From Heligmosomoides polygyrus polygyrus (lineage: Eukaryota; Nematoda; Chromadorea; Rhabditida; Heligmosomidae), in assembly GCA_947396885.1 (NCBI GenBank), contig OX377204.1, positions 18,235,706 to 18,299,705 of the forward strand: a stretch of DNA of 64,000 nucleotides, written 5' to 3'. How positions within the stretch are numbered: the first letter of the stretch is position 1; every line of letters begins with the position of its first letter. Shown in pieces: positions 55,330-64,000 of the stretch. The translations under genes and the position numbers were made by a program. The notes beneath the pieces were generated by a model, which saw only the letters and a list, made by a program, of their open reading frames with translations, was not told the DNA's origin and did no database searches.

Positions 55330-56478
55330 AGGTCGTTTTTGAGAATTTTTCAGAGCAGGTACCATCGAGTAAGAGTCGGACTTCTCTTTACAGATGATCA
55401 TTAGCAGTGAGCAGAAGAATTAGTGTGGCTGCTAGCAATGAAGTGAATGGATAATGCGCTGGCACTGTTTAGTTTCTCTTTATTGACAATAGTCTTCATA
55501 CCGAACTGTAGGTGAAAACGAATTGAGCTTTTCACAGCGCTAACCGTTGAATAACCATCGTGTTCTGGTAATCATCAGGAAGCCGGAGAATGATAAACCA
55601 CTGATTATCAGGAGAATTATCGGAAGCTGATCAAGGGCCTTGTTAGGAATAACCTTCCGAAACTCGCCATCAGAGTTATCTCTTACATGCAACCAGTCAG
55701 AAAAGAAAAAAGACATGCAAGAATTGGAACACGACGATGCTGAATTTCTGAATCTCCAGAATACTCTAGACACGACTGTTTACGAGCATTTAAAGAATAA
55801 GCGCAAATAACAGCACTAATCGTTTCTCTTTCTGACATGCGCCACAAATTCTAGCTCTACGGGATACAGTTCATGCATTCTGAATCGAATAACTTCAAAG
55901 CAAAATATATTACCCTGATAACGCAATCCGTAGACAATCAGCAGAATTTTCTTTACAAGAACGTTCTCTACGACAAGTGCAACATTTATTTATTCAAATG
56001 TCCCTAAAAATAAAAACAAACGAGTAAGTGAGTAAAAAGTAGCCTAATTAACAAATTCTAGTAAAGTAGCGAAAAAATATATGACATCACTACTGACATA
56101 ACAGATTTAGAAGGCTGTGTTTTCTAGGCACTGAGATATTCTGTTCAAAACACAAGAGCATAACATAAAAGTATGACAGAGTATAATAGAAATACGTAAA
56201 CATCATTAAAATTCCACACCCAAATGGGAACCGTAGCAATTCTCAATTTACACTAGTTCTAATAGTATGCTCAACCTCCTATACAAATAAGAATGTGGGA
56301 ATGTTATTACAGCACCAAATAATCTACTTTGATATATTTCATTTATAAAATTGAACGATATAGCATGAGTAGAAAATAAACCAGGATCGATCAATTCGTC
56401 CAGCCGGCTGTTTCTACTAACTAGGACGACCCGATGAATATCGCGTTTCATCTACGCAGTAGCCCAATAAACCAGTTT
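55330..56478. other. AT-rich intergenic stretch
   Basis: No supported gene. Short frames (for example 55773-55540 minus) have no motif. Confidence 0.4.
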
Positions 56479-58745
56479 TTCCTCCTTCTTTTCTTCTTCT
56501 TCTTCTTCTTCAGCGTTTGTCCCGCTTCTTGGCGGGGTCCGCTATTCTGGTGTCATGACGCCACCTTTCCCGATCCAGCGCTAGATCGGGGTGGACACCA
56601 GCTACTTTCAAGTCCGTATGTAACGTATCAGCCCAGCGCTGCTTCGGGCGCCCTCTAGGCCGCTTTCCTATTACCTCGAATTTAAGGCCTATCTTGCGGA
56701 CGCTGTCTTCTTCTCCACGCAGAACGTGGCCGTACCATCGTAAGCGAGCTTCGCGCATCTTGTCAGTTATCGGCGCGACACCGAACTTCTGCCGAATGAC
56801 ATCGTTTCGGATGCGGTCCATGCGCGTAACTCCTGCCGTCCAGCGCAGCATCTTCGTTTCCATGACGCTGAGGCGTGTTTCAACTTCCTTGGTCGCTGGC
56901 CAACACTCGGCGCCGTACATTGCTACCGGCCGGACGACTGCTCTGTAGATCTTCGACTTAAAGCGCTCTGGTATCTTCTTGTCGCAGAGCACGCCAGTCA
57001 ACGAGCGCCACTTGGACCAAGCTGCACTCACGCGTGAATTCACTTCGACCATCAGTTTGCCGTCAGACGCGACTGCTGATCCCAGGTACTTAAAGACCGC
57101 AGTGCGTGGAAGCTCGATGCCGTTAACCTTGATGGAGCTGGACTCAGTAACGTCCGTCGTTAAATACTCGGTCTTCTTCACGTTCAATCTGAGTCCAAAC
57201 CGCTCCAAGCGATCACACCAAGCTTGCAACTCTCGCTCGAGTTCTCCTTTATCTTCGCTAGCGAGCATCACGTCATCGGCATAAAGCAACGTCCAAGGGA
57301 CAGGCTTCTGAAGATCTCGTGTGATGGCATCCATGACGACAACAAAGAGGAGAGGGGAAAGCGCAGAACCCTGGTGTACTCCGACAGAGATGGGAAACTC
57401 CATCGAGGTCCCAGCTGCAGCTTGAACTCGACTCTTTGGACAAGAGTAGAGAATTCTCACCCACTCTATGAGCTCTTCAGGAACTCCATGTTGACGCAGG
57501 GCGTACCATATCACTTCACGCGGTACGCGGTCAAAGGCCTTCTCCAAGTCGAGAAAGGCGATATGCACTGGCTTCTGTTTCTCGCGATGCTTCTCTATCA
57601 GGAGGCGGACGGCATGTATGGCATCAACGGTGCCACAGCCAGCCACGAAGCCGCACTGATTGCTGGAAAGCTGGACGATGTCCCGAATTCGTCCATCGAC
57701 AACTCGCTCAAAGATCTTCATGCTGTGCGAAAGCAAGCGAATCGGACGGTAATTGGAGCAGTCTGCAGGACTGCCCTTCTTCTTCCAAATTGGAATCGTC
57801 GTACTTTGGCGCCAACACTCAGGCACTTTCTTCTCCGCCACAACCTGATTAAAGAACTTCGCCAACCACTCAGCAGGGTACCAGTACTTGGACTTCCATA
57901 AATCAGCTGCCACGTCATCGGGCCCAGTCGCTTTGCCTGGCCTCATCTTCTTCAAAGCCGCTTCAATCTCCTCCACGGTGATCTTCTGAACGGGGCCGTG
58001 GGTTGGAGCCGTTGAAGGGATGGCCGGATGAGGGAACTCTACCGTAGAGATTTCCTCAAAGTAGTCGCGCCATCGCTTCAATGCCTTCTTGCGGTCCGTA
58101 AGAAGATGGCCATTCTCATCATTGATGCCGAAAAACTTCTCAATATCCTCGGTCTGCCGATGACGATTCTTAGCAAGCCGGTACAGATACCGCTCGCCAT
58201 CGCGTGACTCGAGCTTCTCGTTGACATCTCCATAATGAGTGGCTTTTGCGACAGCCACGGCCTTCTTTGCAGCTTTCCTCGCTTCTTGGTACTTCCGCCA
58301 GTTATCGGCCGTCTTTTCGCCGAGAAACACGTGATAGAGCGTCTTCTTCTCTCGCACTTTTGCTTTCACGTCATCTGTCCACAGCCATGCCTGCTTGTCG
58401 ACCTTCCGTCGTCCAGGCTTCGTAATGCCGAGTTCCGACTGTGCAGCTTGACAAATCGCGTCGGTCGTTTCCTTCCAAGTTTCGTCGACAGTCGTGACTG
58501 TCGGTAACCGCACGCGAGAAATCACAGCTGCTTCCTTCTCTCTCATTCGCCACCACTTGATTCTTGCAGCACCGCATCGCTCGATCTGCTTCAGCCTCGG
58601 AGGGACAATCTTCAGAGTGCAGATCAGCGGTCGGTGCTGTGGGGCGACCGTCTCATACGGCACGATCTTCGCGTCTGTGACAAGACTCCGGTCACGATCC
58701 TTCACAAGCACAAAGTCTATCTGAGTCTATCTTCCTCCTTCTTTT
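56479..58745 (-). mobile_element. young LINE insertion with 14-bp target-site duplication
   Basis: TTCCTCCTTCTTTT occurs at 56479-56492 and again at 58732-58745, bracketing a 2,239-bp insert (56493-58731). On the minus strand the insert ends in a short (AAG)n tail at 56493-56513 and begins abruptly inside the endonuclease. This is the expected result of target-primed insertion with 5' truncation. Confidence 0.85.
56510..58711 (-). CDS. LINE reverse transcriptase, 733-codon intact frame
   Basis: Reverse transcriptase polyprotein of a non-LTR element, probably RTE-like. It starts inside the endonuclease end (TVAPQHRPLICTLKI). A linker and then the reverse transcriptase follow: KKMRPGKATGPDDVAADLW, NYRPIRLLSHSMKIFERVVD, IAFLDLEKAFDRVPREVIWY (first Asp), GVHQGSALSPLLFVVVMDAI, WTLLYADDVMLASE (YADD), and VFKYLGSAVASDG. 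The C-terminal part has RLRWYGHVLRGEEDSV and GKRPRGRPKQRWADTL, common in nematode and other invertebrate LINEs. No stop or frameshift is seen in 733 codons, so the insertion is recent. It lacks almost all of the endonuclease and cannot move by itself. The start is arbitrary because of the truncation. Confidence 0.85.
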   Translation of the reverse strand: MLVKDRDRSLVTDAKIVPYETVAPQHRPLICTLKIVPPRLKQIERCGAARIKWWRMREKEAAVISRVRLPTVTTVDETWKETTDAICQAAQSELGITKPGRRKVDKQAWLWTDDVKAKVREKKTLYHVFLGEKTADNWRKYQEARKAAKKAVAVAKATHYGDVNEKLESRDGERYLYRLAKNRHRQTEDIEKFFGINDENGHLLTDRKKALKRWRDYFEEISTVEFPHPAIPSTAPTHGPVQKITVEEIEAALKKMRPGKATGPDDVAADLWKSKYWYPAEWLAKFFNQVVAEKKVPECWRQSTTIPIWKKKGSPADCSNYRPIRLLSHSMKIFERVVDGRIRDIVQLSSNQCGFVAGCGTVDAIHAVRLLIEKHREKQKPVHIAFLDLEKAFDRVPREVIWYALRQHGVPEELIEWVRILYSCPKSRVQAAAGTSMEFPISVGVHQGSALSPLLFVVVMDAITRDLQKPVPWTLLYADDVMLASEDKGELERELQAWCDRLERFGLRLNVKKTEYLTTDVTESSSIKVNGIELPRTAVFKYLGSAVASDGKLMVEVNSRVSAAWSKWRSLTGVLCDKKIPERFKSKIYRAVVRPVAMYGAECWPATKEVETRLSVMETKMLRWTAGVTRMDRIRNDVIRQKFGVAPITDKMREARLRWYGHVLRGEEDSVRKIGLKFEVIGKRPRGRPKQRWADTLHTDLKVAGVHPDLALDRERWRHDTRIADPAKKRDKR

Positions 58746-59685
58746 AACGGCTTAAATTAGCGAAATGGATTAGCTCACGGAATATTAATGTTATGTTCAT
58801 ATTATATTATTACAATATATATTACACACAGTTTTCATGTCAAAATGGACACTTTTCACGTCAAATTGGAATAGTTTTCTTCTAAACAAACTTAGTCCTT
58901 CTGAAACCAAGTTGAACACCTTTCAAACCAAAAAGAGCACTTTCCAGATTAAACAACTCTCAAAAATGTTTAAATTCATTTTCCGATCAAGGAAAATTCA
59001 GTATAATCTTCTTTGATTTTTTTGAGTTCAGCTGCTCGAAGGAGTGTAATAATTTTATAAAATTTTAATTATTAGAGAAAAAGAAGGCCTTAAATTTTGT
59101 TTCAAAGCGCAACAAAGCGGCAATCATTTCCAGCATCGAAGGCGATATCGAGCCCTGCACTCGAATAGCACGTCGCGGTTTGTATTTTACTGATAGTGTA
59201 AATGCTGCTTATATAAAGCATCAAACCCAGTGTATGTGTGTTCTTCACAGTTGTATAGCGGCTTTACATGGTGAAAGTGTATAAAAAATTTAGTTTGAAT
59301 TAAAATTGCCTCACCTTGAAAAATTGCACGGTGCAATTTCTTCTCTTGGCGCTGAAAAAAGCATCTTTTCTGCTCTTTATAGCAAGCAATAGGGTGAGTG
59401 AAGCATTAGTGTTTATTTTGTGAAAGCATTAGTGTTTATTTTGTGAAATAGGAAATAACCTATAAGTTTCCACAAATGATGATAGTATCTTACTGATTTC
59501 GTAGAACTTTTCTAGGACTAGGACTGACCACACGCCAGCCAACAGATCATTCTACTCCTTCGCCGAGGAGGAGCTGTCTGTTGGAACAGTTGGAAACGTA
59601 GATTTCTTTGTGTGTTCTGTGAAGAGCTTGGAGATGTGCTTTCCTCACGCGAGTGTTAGTTTTTTCAAAACACCTAATAACTTCC
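58746..59685. other. AT-rich, no gene recognised
   Basis: No supported coding frame. A 26-bp direct repeat, GAAGCATTAGTGTTTATTTT-like, occurs twice near 59399-59445. Confidence 0.4.
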
Positions 59686-59754
59686 AGGATTTCATGTATA
59701 TCATCACTACGATAAATTTTTGAGATTCTAAAAATATCTGCAAGCTTATGTAGT

Positions 59755-59882
59755 AAAAATGAAAATTCTAGAAATATAAAGTCGTTTACTTTATAAATTC
59801 GTAGTAAAAATGAAAATTCTAAATATAAAGTCGTAGTTAGCCAGTTAGTCATTTATATGAAAATTTTAAATCATAAAGTCAT
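59755..59882. repeat. short tandem copies of a LINE 3' tail motif
   Basis: ATGAAAATTCTAGAAATATA, ATGAAAATTCTAAATATAAA and ATGAAAATTTTAAATCATAA, each followed by an AAGTC block, occur three times directly beside the 3' end of the next LINE remnant. Confidence 0.55.
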
Positions 59883-60830
59883 TGCTCATCTATGGCTGAT
59901 AGCGGGTTACGAAGAGCGTCGTATCGGTCGTTCAGGGCTTTCACTAAAAAGTCTGACCAACGCGTGTGGGCGTCCTGGCGTACTCTTGACATCCCACGGA
60001 ATCCATTCGGTAACGGCTCTCGTCCAGCGGTTGTCTGCGAAGCGCATTACGTGGCCGGCCCACCTAATTTTCGACACTTGGCCCACGCGACAGCGTCTCT
60101 GATCTTCGAACGTCGGCGAAGTTCGGAACCCCGGAAGCCTTCTCTAACTTGCGTGAGCCGTGTCACTCCAAGCATCCTCTTGATTCCACACTGCTCGACG
60201 CGGATCGCGTGCTCATCCAGCTTTCGTATAGCCCAGGTCTCTGAGGCGTATGTAAAGGCAGGAAGAACTGCAGATTCGAATAGGTGGGCACGGAGTACGT
60301 TTTCGTCTTCTTCACGACTTCTTCGACGCTCTTGAAAGCTCCCCAAGCCGCTCGTTTGCTCCTGCTCAGCTCTGGCGCTAGGTCGTTGGCCACATTAACT
60401 TCGCGACTCAGATACACGTTGCTGGAGCATTCGGAGGTTCGTTCCGTTGAGCGAGAATGTGGGATCAGAAACTTGTCCGTTCCTCATGAACATCGTCTTC
60501 GTAAGATTCAGCTGCAGTCCAACATTCCCACATACACGATCGAAGTCGGCCAGCATTCGCTCCGCCTGGCTGATGCTCGGTGTTATGAGCACGATGTCGT
60601 CAGCGAAGCGAAGATGGTGCAGTTACCAGCCGTCGACCTTCACTCCCATGTCCTCCCATTCTAGTTCGCACATGAGTCTTCGAGGGTGGCGCTGAAGAGC
60701 TTCGGGGTATGGTATTCCCTGGCCGAACTCCTCGATGGCGACGTCGTTGTAGAATGGTGAGATCTTGGTCGTGAATTCACTGTACAGCTCTCGAAGGACT
60801 CTGATGTACCATAAAACGTACATAATGTAA
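59883..60830 (-). pseudogene. RTE-family LINE, copy C, C-terminal remnant
   Basis: On the minus strand from about 60830: YSEFTTKISPFYNDVAIEEF, EWEDMGVKVDG, then a FADDIVLITPSISQAERML region (near 60610-60560), VCGNVGLQLNLTKTMFMRNG, SRSKRAAWGAFKSVEEVVKK, LFESAVLPAFTYASETWAIR, and near the end TPGRPHTRWSDF-like residues. These are the reverse-transcriptase active-site region through the C-terminus of an RTE element. Several frameshifts; the 5' half is absent. A different subfamily from copies A and B. Confidence 0.8.
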
Positions 60831-61850
60831 AGTGAACAGTACCAAGAGTAATGATTACCATCGCAATATGCTAGAAAAAATTTCAAATAATGAAAATAAA
60901 AGTAATAAATAAATGATTGGGTGCGAAAGTCCATCATCTGGTATTAGAGTAATATTTTTTATATTGTGGTTAGATACGTTTTGAATATATTTGCAACGTT
61001 CTGGGTCCGACTTGTTATGTCGTTTAAAAATACCAAAATGGACATTTTGCAGACCGAATTAGACACATCCAAGGGGGCCTAATAATCCATAAAACAACTG
61101 CAATGCATTACACATTACAAATCTTTTGATGATACATTTAAATTCATCAAATTGTAATGGTCCAGTAAGCTCAAAGGCGCTCTTTTAATTTTTGTACTAA
61201 AATTCACAATCCACAGATGTTTTAAGAAAACACGACTACAACGCTTGAATAGACGTAAAATTCTTCTCATCTGACCGCAGTATTTTCTGCTCTTCCTTTA
61301 GAAAGCAAAGCATTTGCGACTGTGTGTGACTACTGTTGTTATAGAGAGAGATGGCGTCTATAAGTCGCTTTGCCTATTGGAGTGATCGTGTTTGTGCTGT
61401 TTGCATGCGTATAAATCTAGAAAAAGGGGAGAAAAGACAGCATATAGCATAGCGCCGCGACCTCCACATAAAGTGAACACTGGTATGTCCTGAAATCGTG
61501 CACGGCGTGGGCTCTTCACACGGTTTGTTTTCCATCAAATCACTTAAGAATGATCATGAGCAGACTGCCTTTGCCAACGGAACAGGAATTTAATGCTCCT
61601 TCGAAAAATAAACACATTTCTTCTCTAGACACCATCTACAGGAGTTTTTCCTTTTAATTCCCTTGAAACAAAGCACCGTGCCTTTGTTAATAGCTGTTTC
61701 CTTTGACTCTAGATGAGACGAGTTTTGCTTTTCAAGTGTCCAGTTTAATGCGAAAATGGAAATGCAGTGTCAGCTACTTCGCACAGCCTCCTTCAGCTGT
61801 CACTGCCGCTTCGACGTTGAAACTGAATGTCACACAAGTCCGACCCCGAC
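60831..61850. other. no gene recognised
   Basis: AT-rich; nothing supported. Confidence 0.4.
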
Positions 61851-61853
61851 CAT

Positions 61854-61988
61854 TTATTCTCGATATGAAGGCAGAAGAGAAGACCCGTTGTTCAGCGCCA
61901 GTCCTTGCTGGCGAAGCTCTTGCACTCTGTTATAGTCGGCGTCGTGAAGATGTTGCCGCAGGTAGCTGTCTATTCGGTGTTGAACTTC
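61854..61988 (-). CDS. possible terminal exon
   Basis: Acceptor TTATCTTTTCAG, then 44 codons and TAA: EVQHRIDSYLRQHLHDADYN, then VQELRQQGLALNNGSSLLPS. AATAAA overlaps the stop. Helical, charged peptide; family unknown. No upstream exon identified; the overlapping plus-strand frame (61703-62032) looks less protein-like. Confidence 0.35.
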   Translation of the reverse strand, partial: EVQHRIDSYLRQHLHDADYNRVQELRQQGLALNNGSSLLPSYRE

Positions 61989-62240
61989 CTGAAAAGATAA
62001 GACTTCCTTCCCGAAAAAGCGGGTGGTGTTGAATTCAGATCATCTTGCTATCTTCAGCAATACAAACTAACCGAGATATGAATTCTAGTGGAAATAGAGG
62101 GACTGAAGTGGTGCATCTTTAAAATGGTTCGTGCTGTGCGCCTTGAGCTATTCACCTTTATTTTGGTTTATTTGTTTTTTTTACATATATTGAGCACATG
62201 AGAGTGCGCTTAATACCGAGCATTTAAAAATCAGTCATAA

Positions 62241-62374
62241 GGCCCCGTTTATACTTCGTCGCGAGGCGACGCGACTCCACGTATAGTGGCCATATTGATT
62301 GTGCGACGCGACCGATCAATTTGGCCTCATTGCGTGGCCATCGCGTCGCGCCGCGACGAAGTATAAACGCGGCC
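62241..62374. mobile_element. Harbinger-like MITE, copy 2
   Basis: Ends GGCCCCGTTTATACTTCGTC and the inverse GACGAAGTATAAACGCGGCC, flanked by TAA at 62238-62240 and 62375-62377. 134 bp; related to 24637-24757. Confidence 0.8.
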
Positions 62375-62377
62375 TAA

Positions 62378-63443
62378 GAGAAGCATAAAAATAACGGCGA
62401 CAATTAGTATTAAGAATTAAACCAAGCTAAATACTCGCGAACAACCACGTAAAACAAGAATTCTATTTACCAATTTATTTTAATCTGTTAGCTTATTATC
62501 CTTTTTGAATAATAGAGACTTTTTAATTTACACTTTAAAATTAAAGTAGACGCATCCATAGCCTAATTAGAGGCATTTTTGGAAATCAAAAGTTTAAAGT
62601 CTTTCAGTAAATTTTAAATAGAAATCTCTTTGCAATCCCTAAATGACTGCACTTCTAAAGAAGCATTTTTTTATGCATTCATCTTAAATAATATTTTTGA
62701 TTTTGTTAAAGCATCTGAGAAAAAACCTTTCGACGTGTTACCTTGAGAGACTATGCCATGAACATGTCCATTACATCGCGATGCTTATTTAATTGATAAC
62801 GTAAATGCGGTTTGCAGGTAGGCTGCACCTGAACAATAAATCGAATAAGTTACTTGAAGAACGACTGGCGCAATCTCTCCACGTGGCAGATCGGATTGTT
62901 CTCTTCGGCATAGCTTGAATCTTAGAATGAATCTTAAAATATGGTTCTATAGAAGCGAAAAAATTGTACGAAATAAATACTGGAAATGCAAGCATAGCGC
63001 TCTCAAAAAATGCACTCATTTTTTTACTTGAGACACCTATCATAAATGTTTTTTTTTCATTAGAGAACTCCTTAAAACACAGAATTACTTTTATTTATTG
63101 GTTAGTTTCGCACTTCGAGGTGCTTGTGTGACCTTAAGACAATCTACTTTCTTTTGGAAATGTTCTTCCATCTTCAATGAAAAGTACCCAGTTTGATTTG
63201 AAAAGTGTCCAGTACAATGGTATGTCACGTGGCTAAAGTGCATGGAATGTGAAACGAGCGCTGATAGGTCCGCTGTAACTGAATTGCGGAAATAAAAATG
63301 GCACTACAGATGCAATAGATAAACAACCGGTATCACAAAATCGAGTCGTCACAATCCTGTTCCTGAATTTCAATCGCAATAAAAATTCGTTATAACGGCT
63401 TGTTGTATAGTCGGCTAGTAGCCTAATAATGAGGAATTCTCAC
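62378..63443. other. AT-rich, no gene recognised
   Basis: No supported frame. Confidence 0.4.
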
Positions 63444-63590
63444 ATGTCGACTAGCGCCGGATCGTCTTGCTTTCTTGATGACGTTAAGGAGCTCCTGTCG
63501 TTCTTTCGACGTCCGCAAAAACCTAAATGTGGTATCTGTTACACAGACCTAGACGGAGTGTTCTGTTTTTTCTCTAAACGACGAAAATGA
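63444..63590 (+). CDS. small open frame, possible first exon
   Basis: ATG to TGA, 48 aa: MSTSAGSSCFLDDVKELLSF, then FRRPQKPKCGICYTDLDGVF and a basic end. A single Cys-x2-Cys is present but no complete zinc motif. It may continue by splicing. Unrecognised. Confidence 0.3.
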   Translation: MSTSAGSSCFLDDVKELLSFFRRPQKPKCGICYTDLDGVFCFFSKRRK

Positions 63591-64000
63591 AGATGGCTTG
63601 AGGCGCTTTATCCCTCTCAGACATCTGGTACCAATTCATCGATCTCTAAGTGACGGAAGGTTATGGTGGCCTGAACGGAAAATCCGAGAAACACGGAATC
63701 GAGCGTACGCGACAGCCGACACCTCCTCCGGACGACTTACCGTGAGCCCAAGTACGGTACCGCGAATGTCCTTTGGTCAGTTGCCGAAAAAGACGCTTTC
63801 GAGTGTTTTTTTTTAATTCAAGCGTTTAGGGAGTTTTATCGGAAACCTTAACTGGCCTGCTTGCCTATGCATTTGTAGGTCGTCAGCTCATCACATCTTC
63901 CCGCAGCGATCGACTGAAATCGGAAAAAAATTGAGCCACACAAGCCTCACCTGCATTTTCGCACCGCTATAATTTCGCCAGTCTAGAAGCAACAACGATG
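63591..64000. other. window end; possible minus-strand splice donor
   Basis: The minus strand near 63782-63740 reads TKGHSRYRTWAH before a canonical GTAAGTCG donor. A TTCCGTTCAG acceptor lies at about 63674. Too little context for a gene call. Confidence 0.2.

Noticed and set aside
57224..57901. 225-codon plus-strand frame
   Set aside because: Antisense shadow of the LINE reverse transcriptase on the minus strand.

Overview
The window looks like chromosomal DNA of a parasitic roundworm, most likely a strongylid (hookworm-like) nematode. This is an inference from several signs. Split genes have short introns (about 49-99 bp) ending in TTTTCAG-type acceptors. At least one intron appears to be GC-AG, and one gene pair is spaced like a nematode operon. 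The repeat load is heavy and typical of the group: RTE and CR1-like LINEs, mariner, a Gypsy LTR element, MITEs and foldback elements. I see no prokaryotic operons, rRNA, convincing tRNA gene or CRISPR array.

Layout. 0-9 kb: a dead mariner copy, an ATTCGA-rich tandem array, a 42-bp-arm hairpin and a CR1-like LINE with a 760-codon reverse-transcriptase frame. 9.3-11.1 kb (- strand): a four-exon gene for an unrecognised secreted protein (copy 1). 11.4-13.9 kb: a decayed RTE LINE. 14-22 kb: sparse unidentified exons, including two coiled-coil exons, and diverged inverted repeats. 22.3-26.1 kb: three foldback elements with the same ends, one flanked by a small Harbinger-like MITE, with a small secreted-peptide gene between them. 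26.5-28.0 kb (- strand): the second copy of the secreted-protein gene, with three MITEs in its large intron. 28.9-30.6 kb: a second RTE copy carrying a palindromic insert at a deletion joint. 30.75-32.5 kb: a degenerate tandem array with hairpins.

32.9-39.4 kb (- strand): a run of host genes: an unidentified gene lying about 190 bp (stop to ATG) behind a MADF-BESS gene that now carries a stop codon, an Ala/Pro-rich exon, and another multi-exon gene. 41.3-50.3 kb: a mariner element split by a complete Gypsy retrotransposon. Both have exact ends and target-site duplications, and the Gypsy has an extra open region after its integrase. 50.7-55.3 kb (- strand): a multi-exon FkbM-like (Methyltransf_21) membrane protein gene with four MITEs in its introns. 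56.5-58.7 kb: a young LINE insertion with a 14-bp target-site duplication. 59.9-60.8 kb: another RTE remnant. 61-64 kb: a Harbinger-like MITE and a few weakly supported small exons.

The most novel item is the pair of secreted-protein genes at 9.3-11.1 and 26.5-28.0 kb. Their four-exon structure was deduced here from matching splice phases, two conserved exon lengths (47 and 107 nt), aligned residues and matching TATA boxes. Neither resembles a family I can name. Most real genes in the window are on the minus strand and consist of exons too short to stand out as long open frames. The gene models are therefore my own splice reconstructions and need transcript support.
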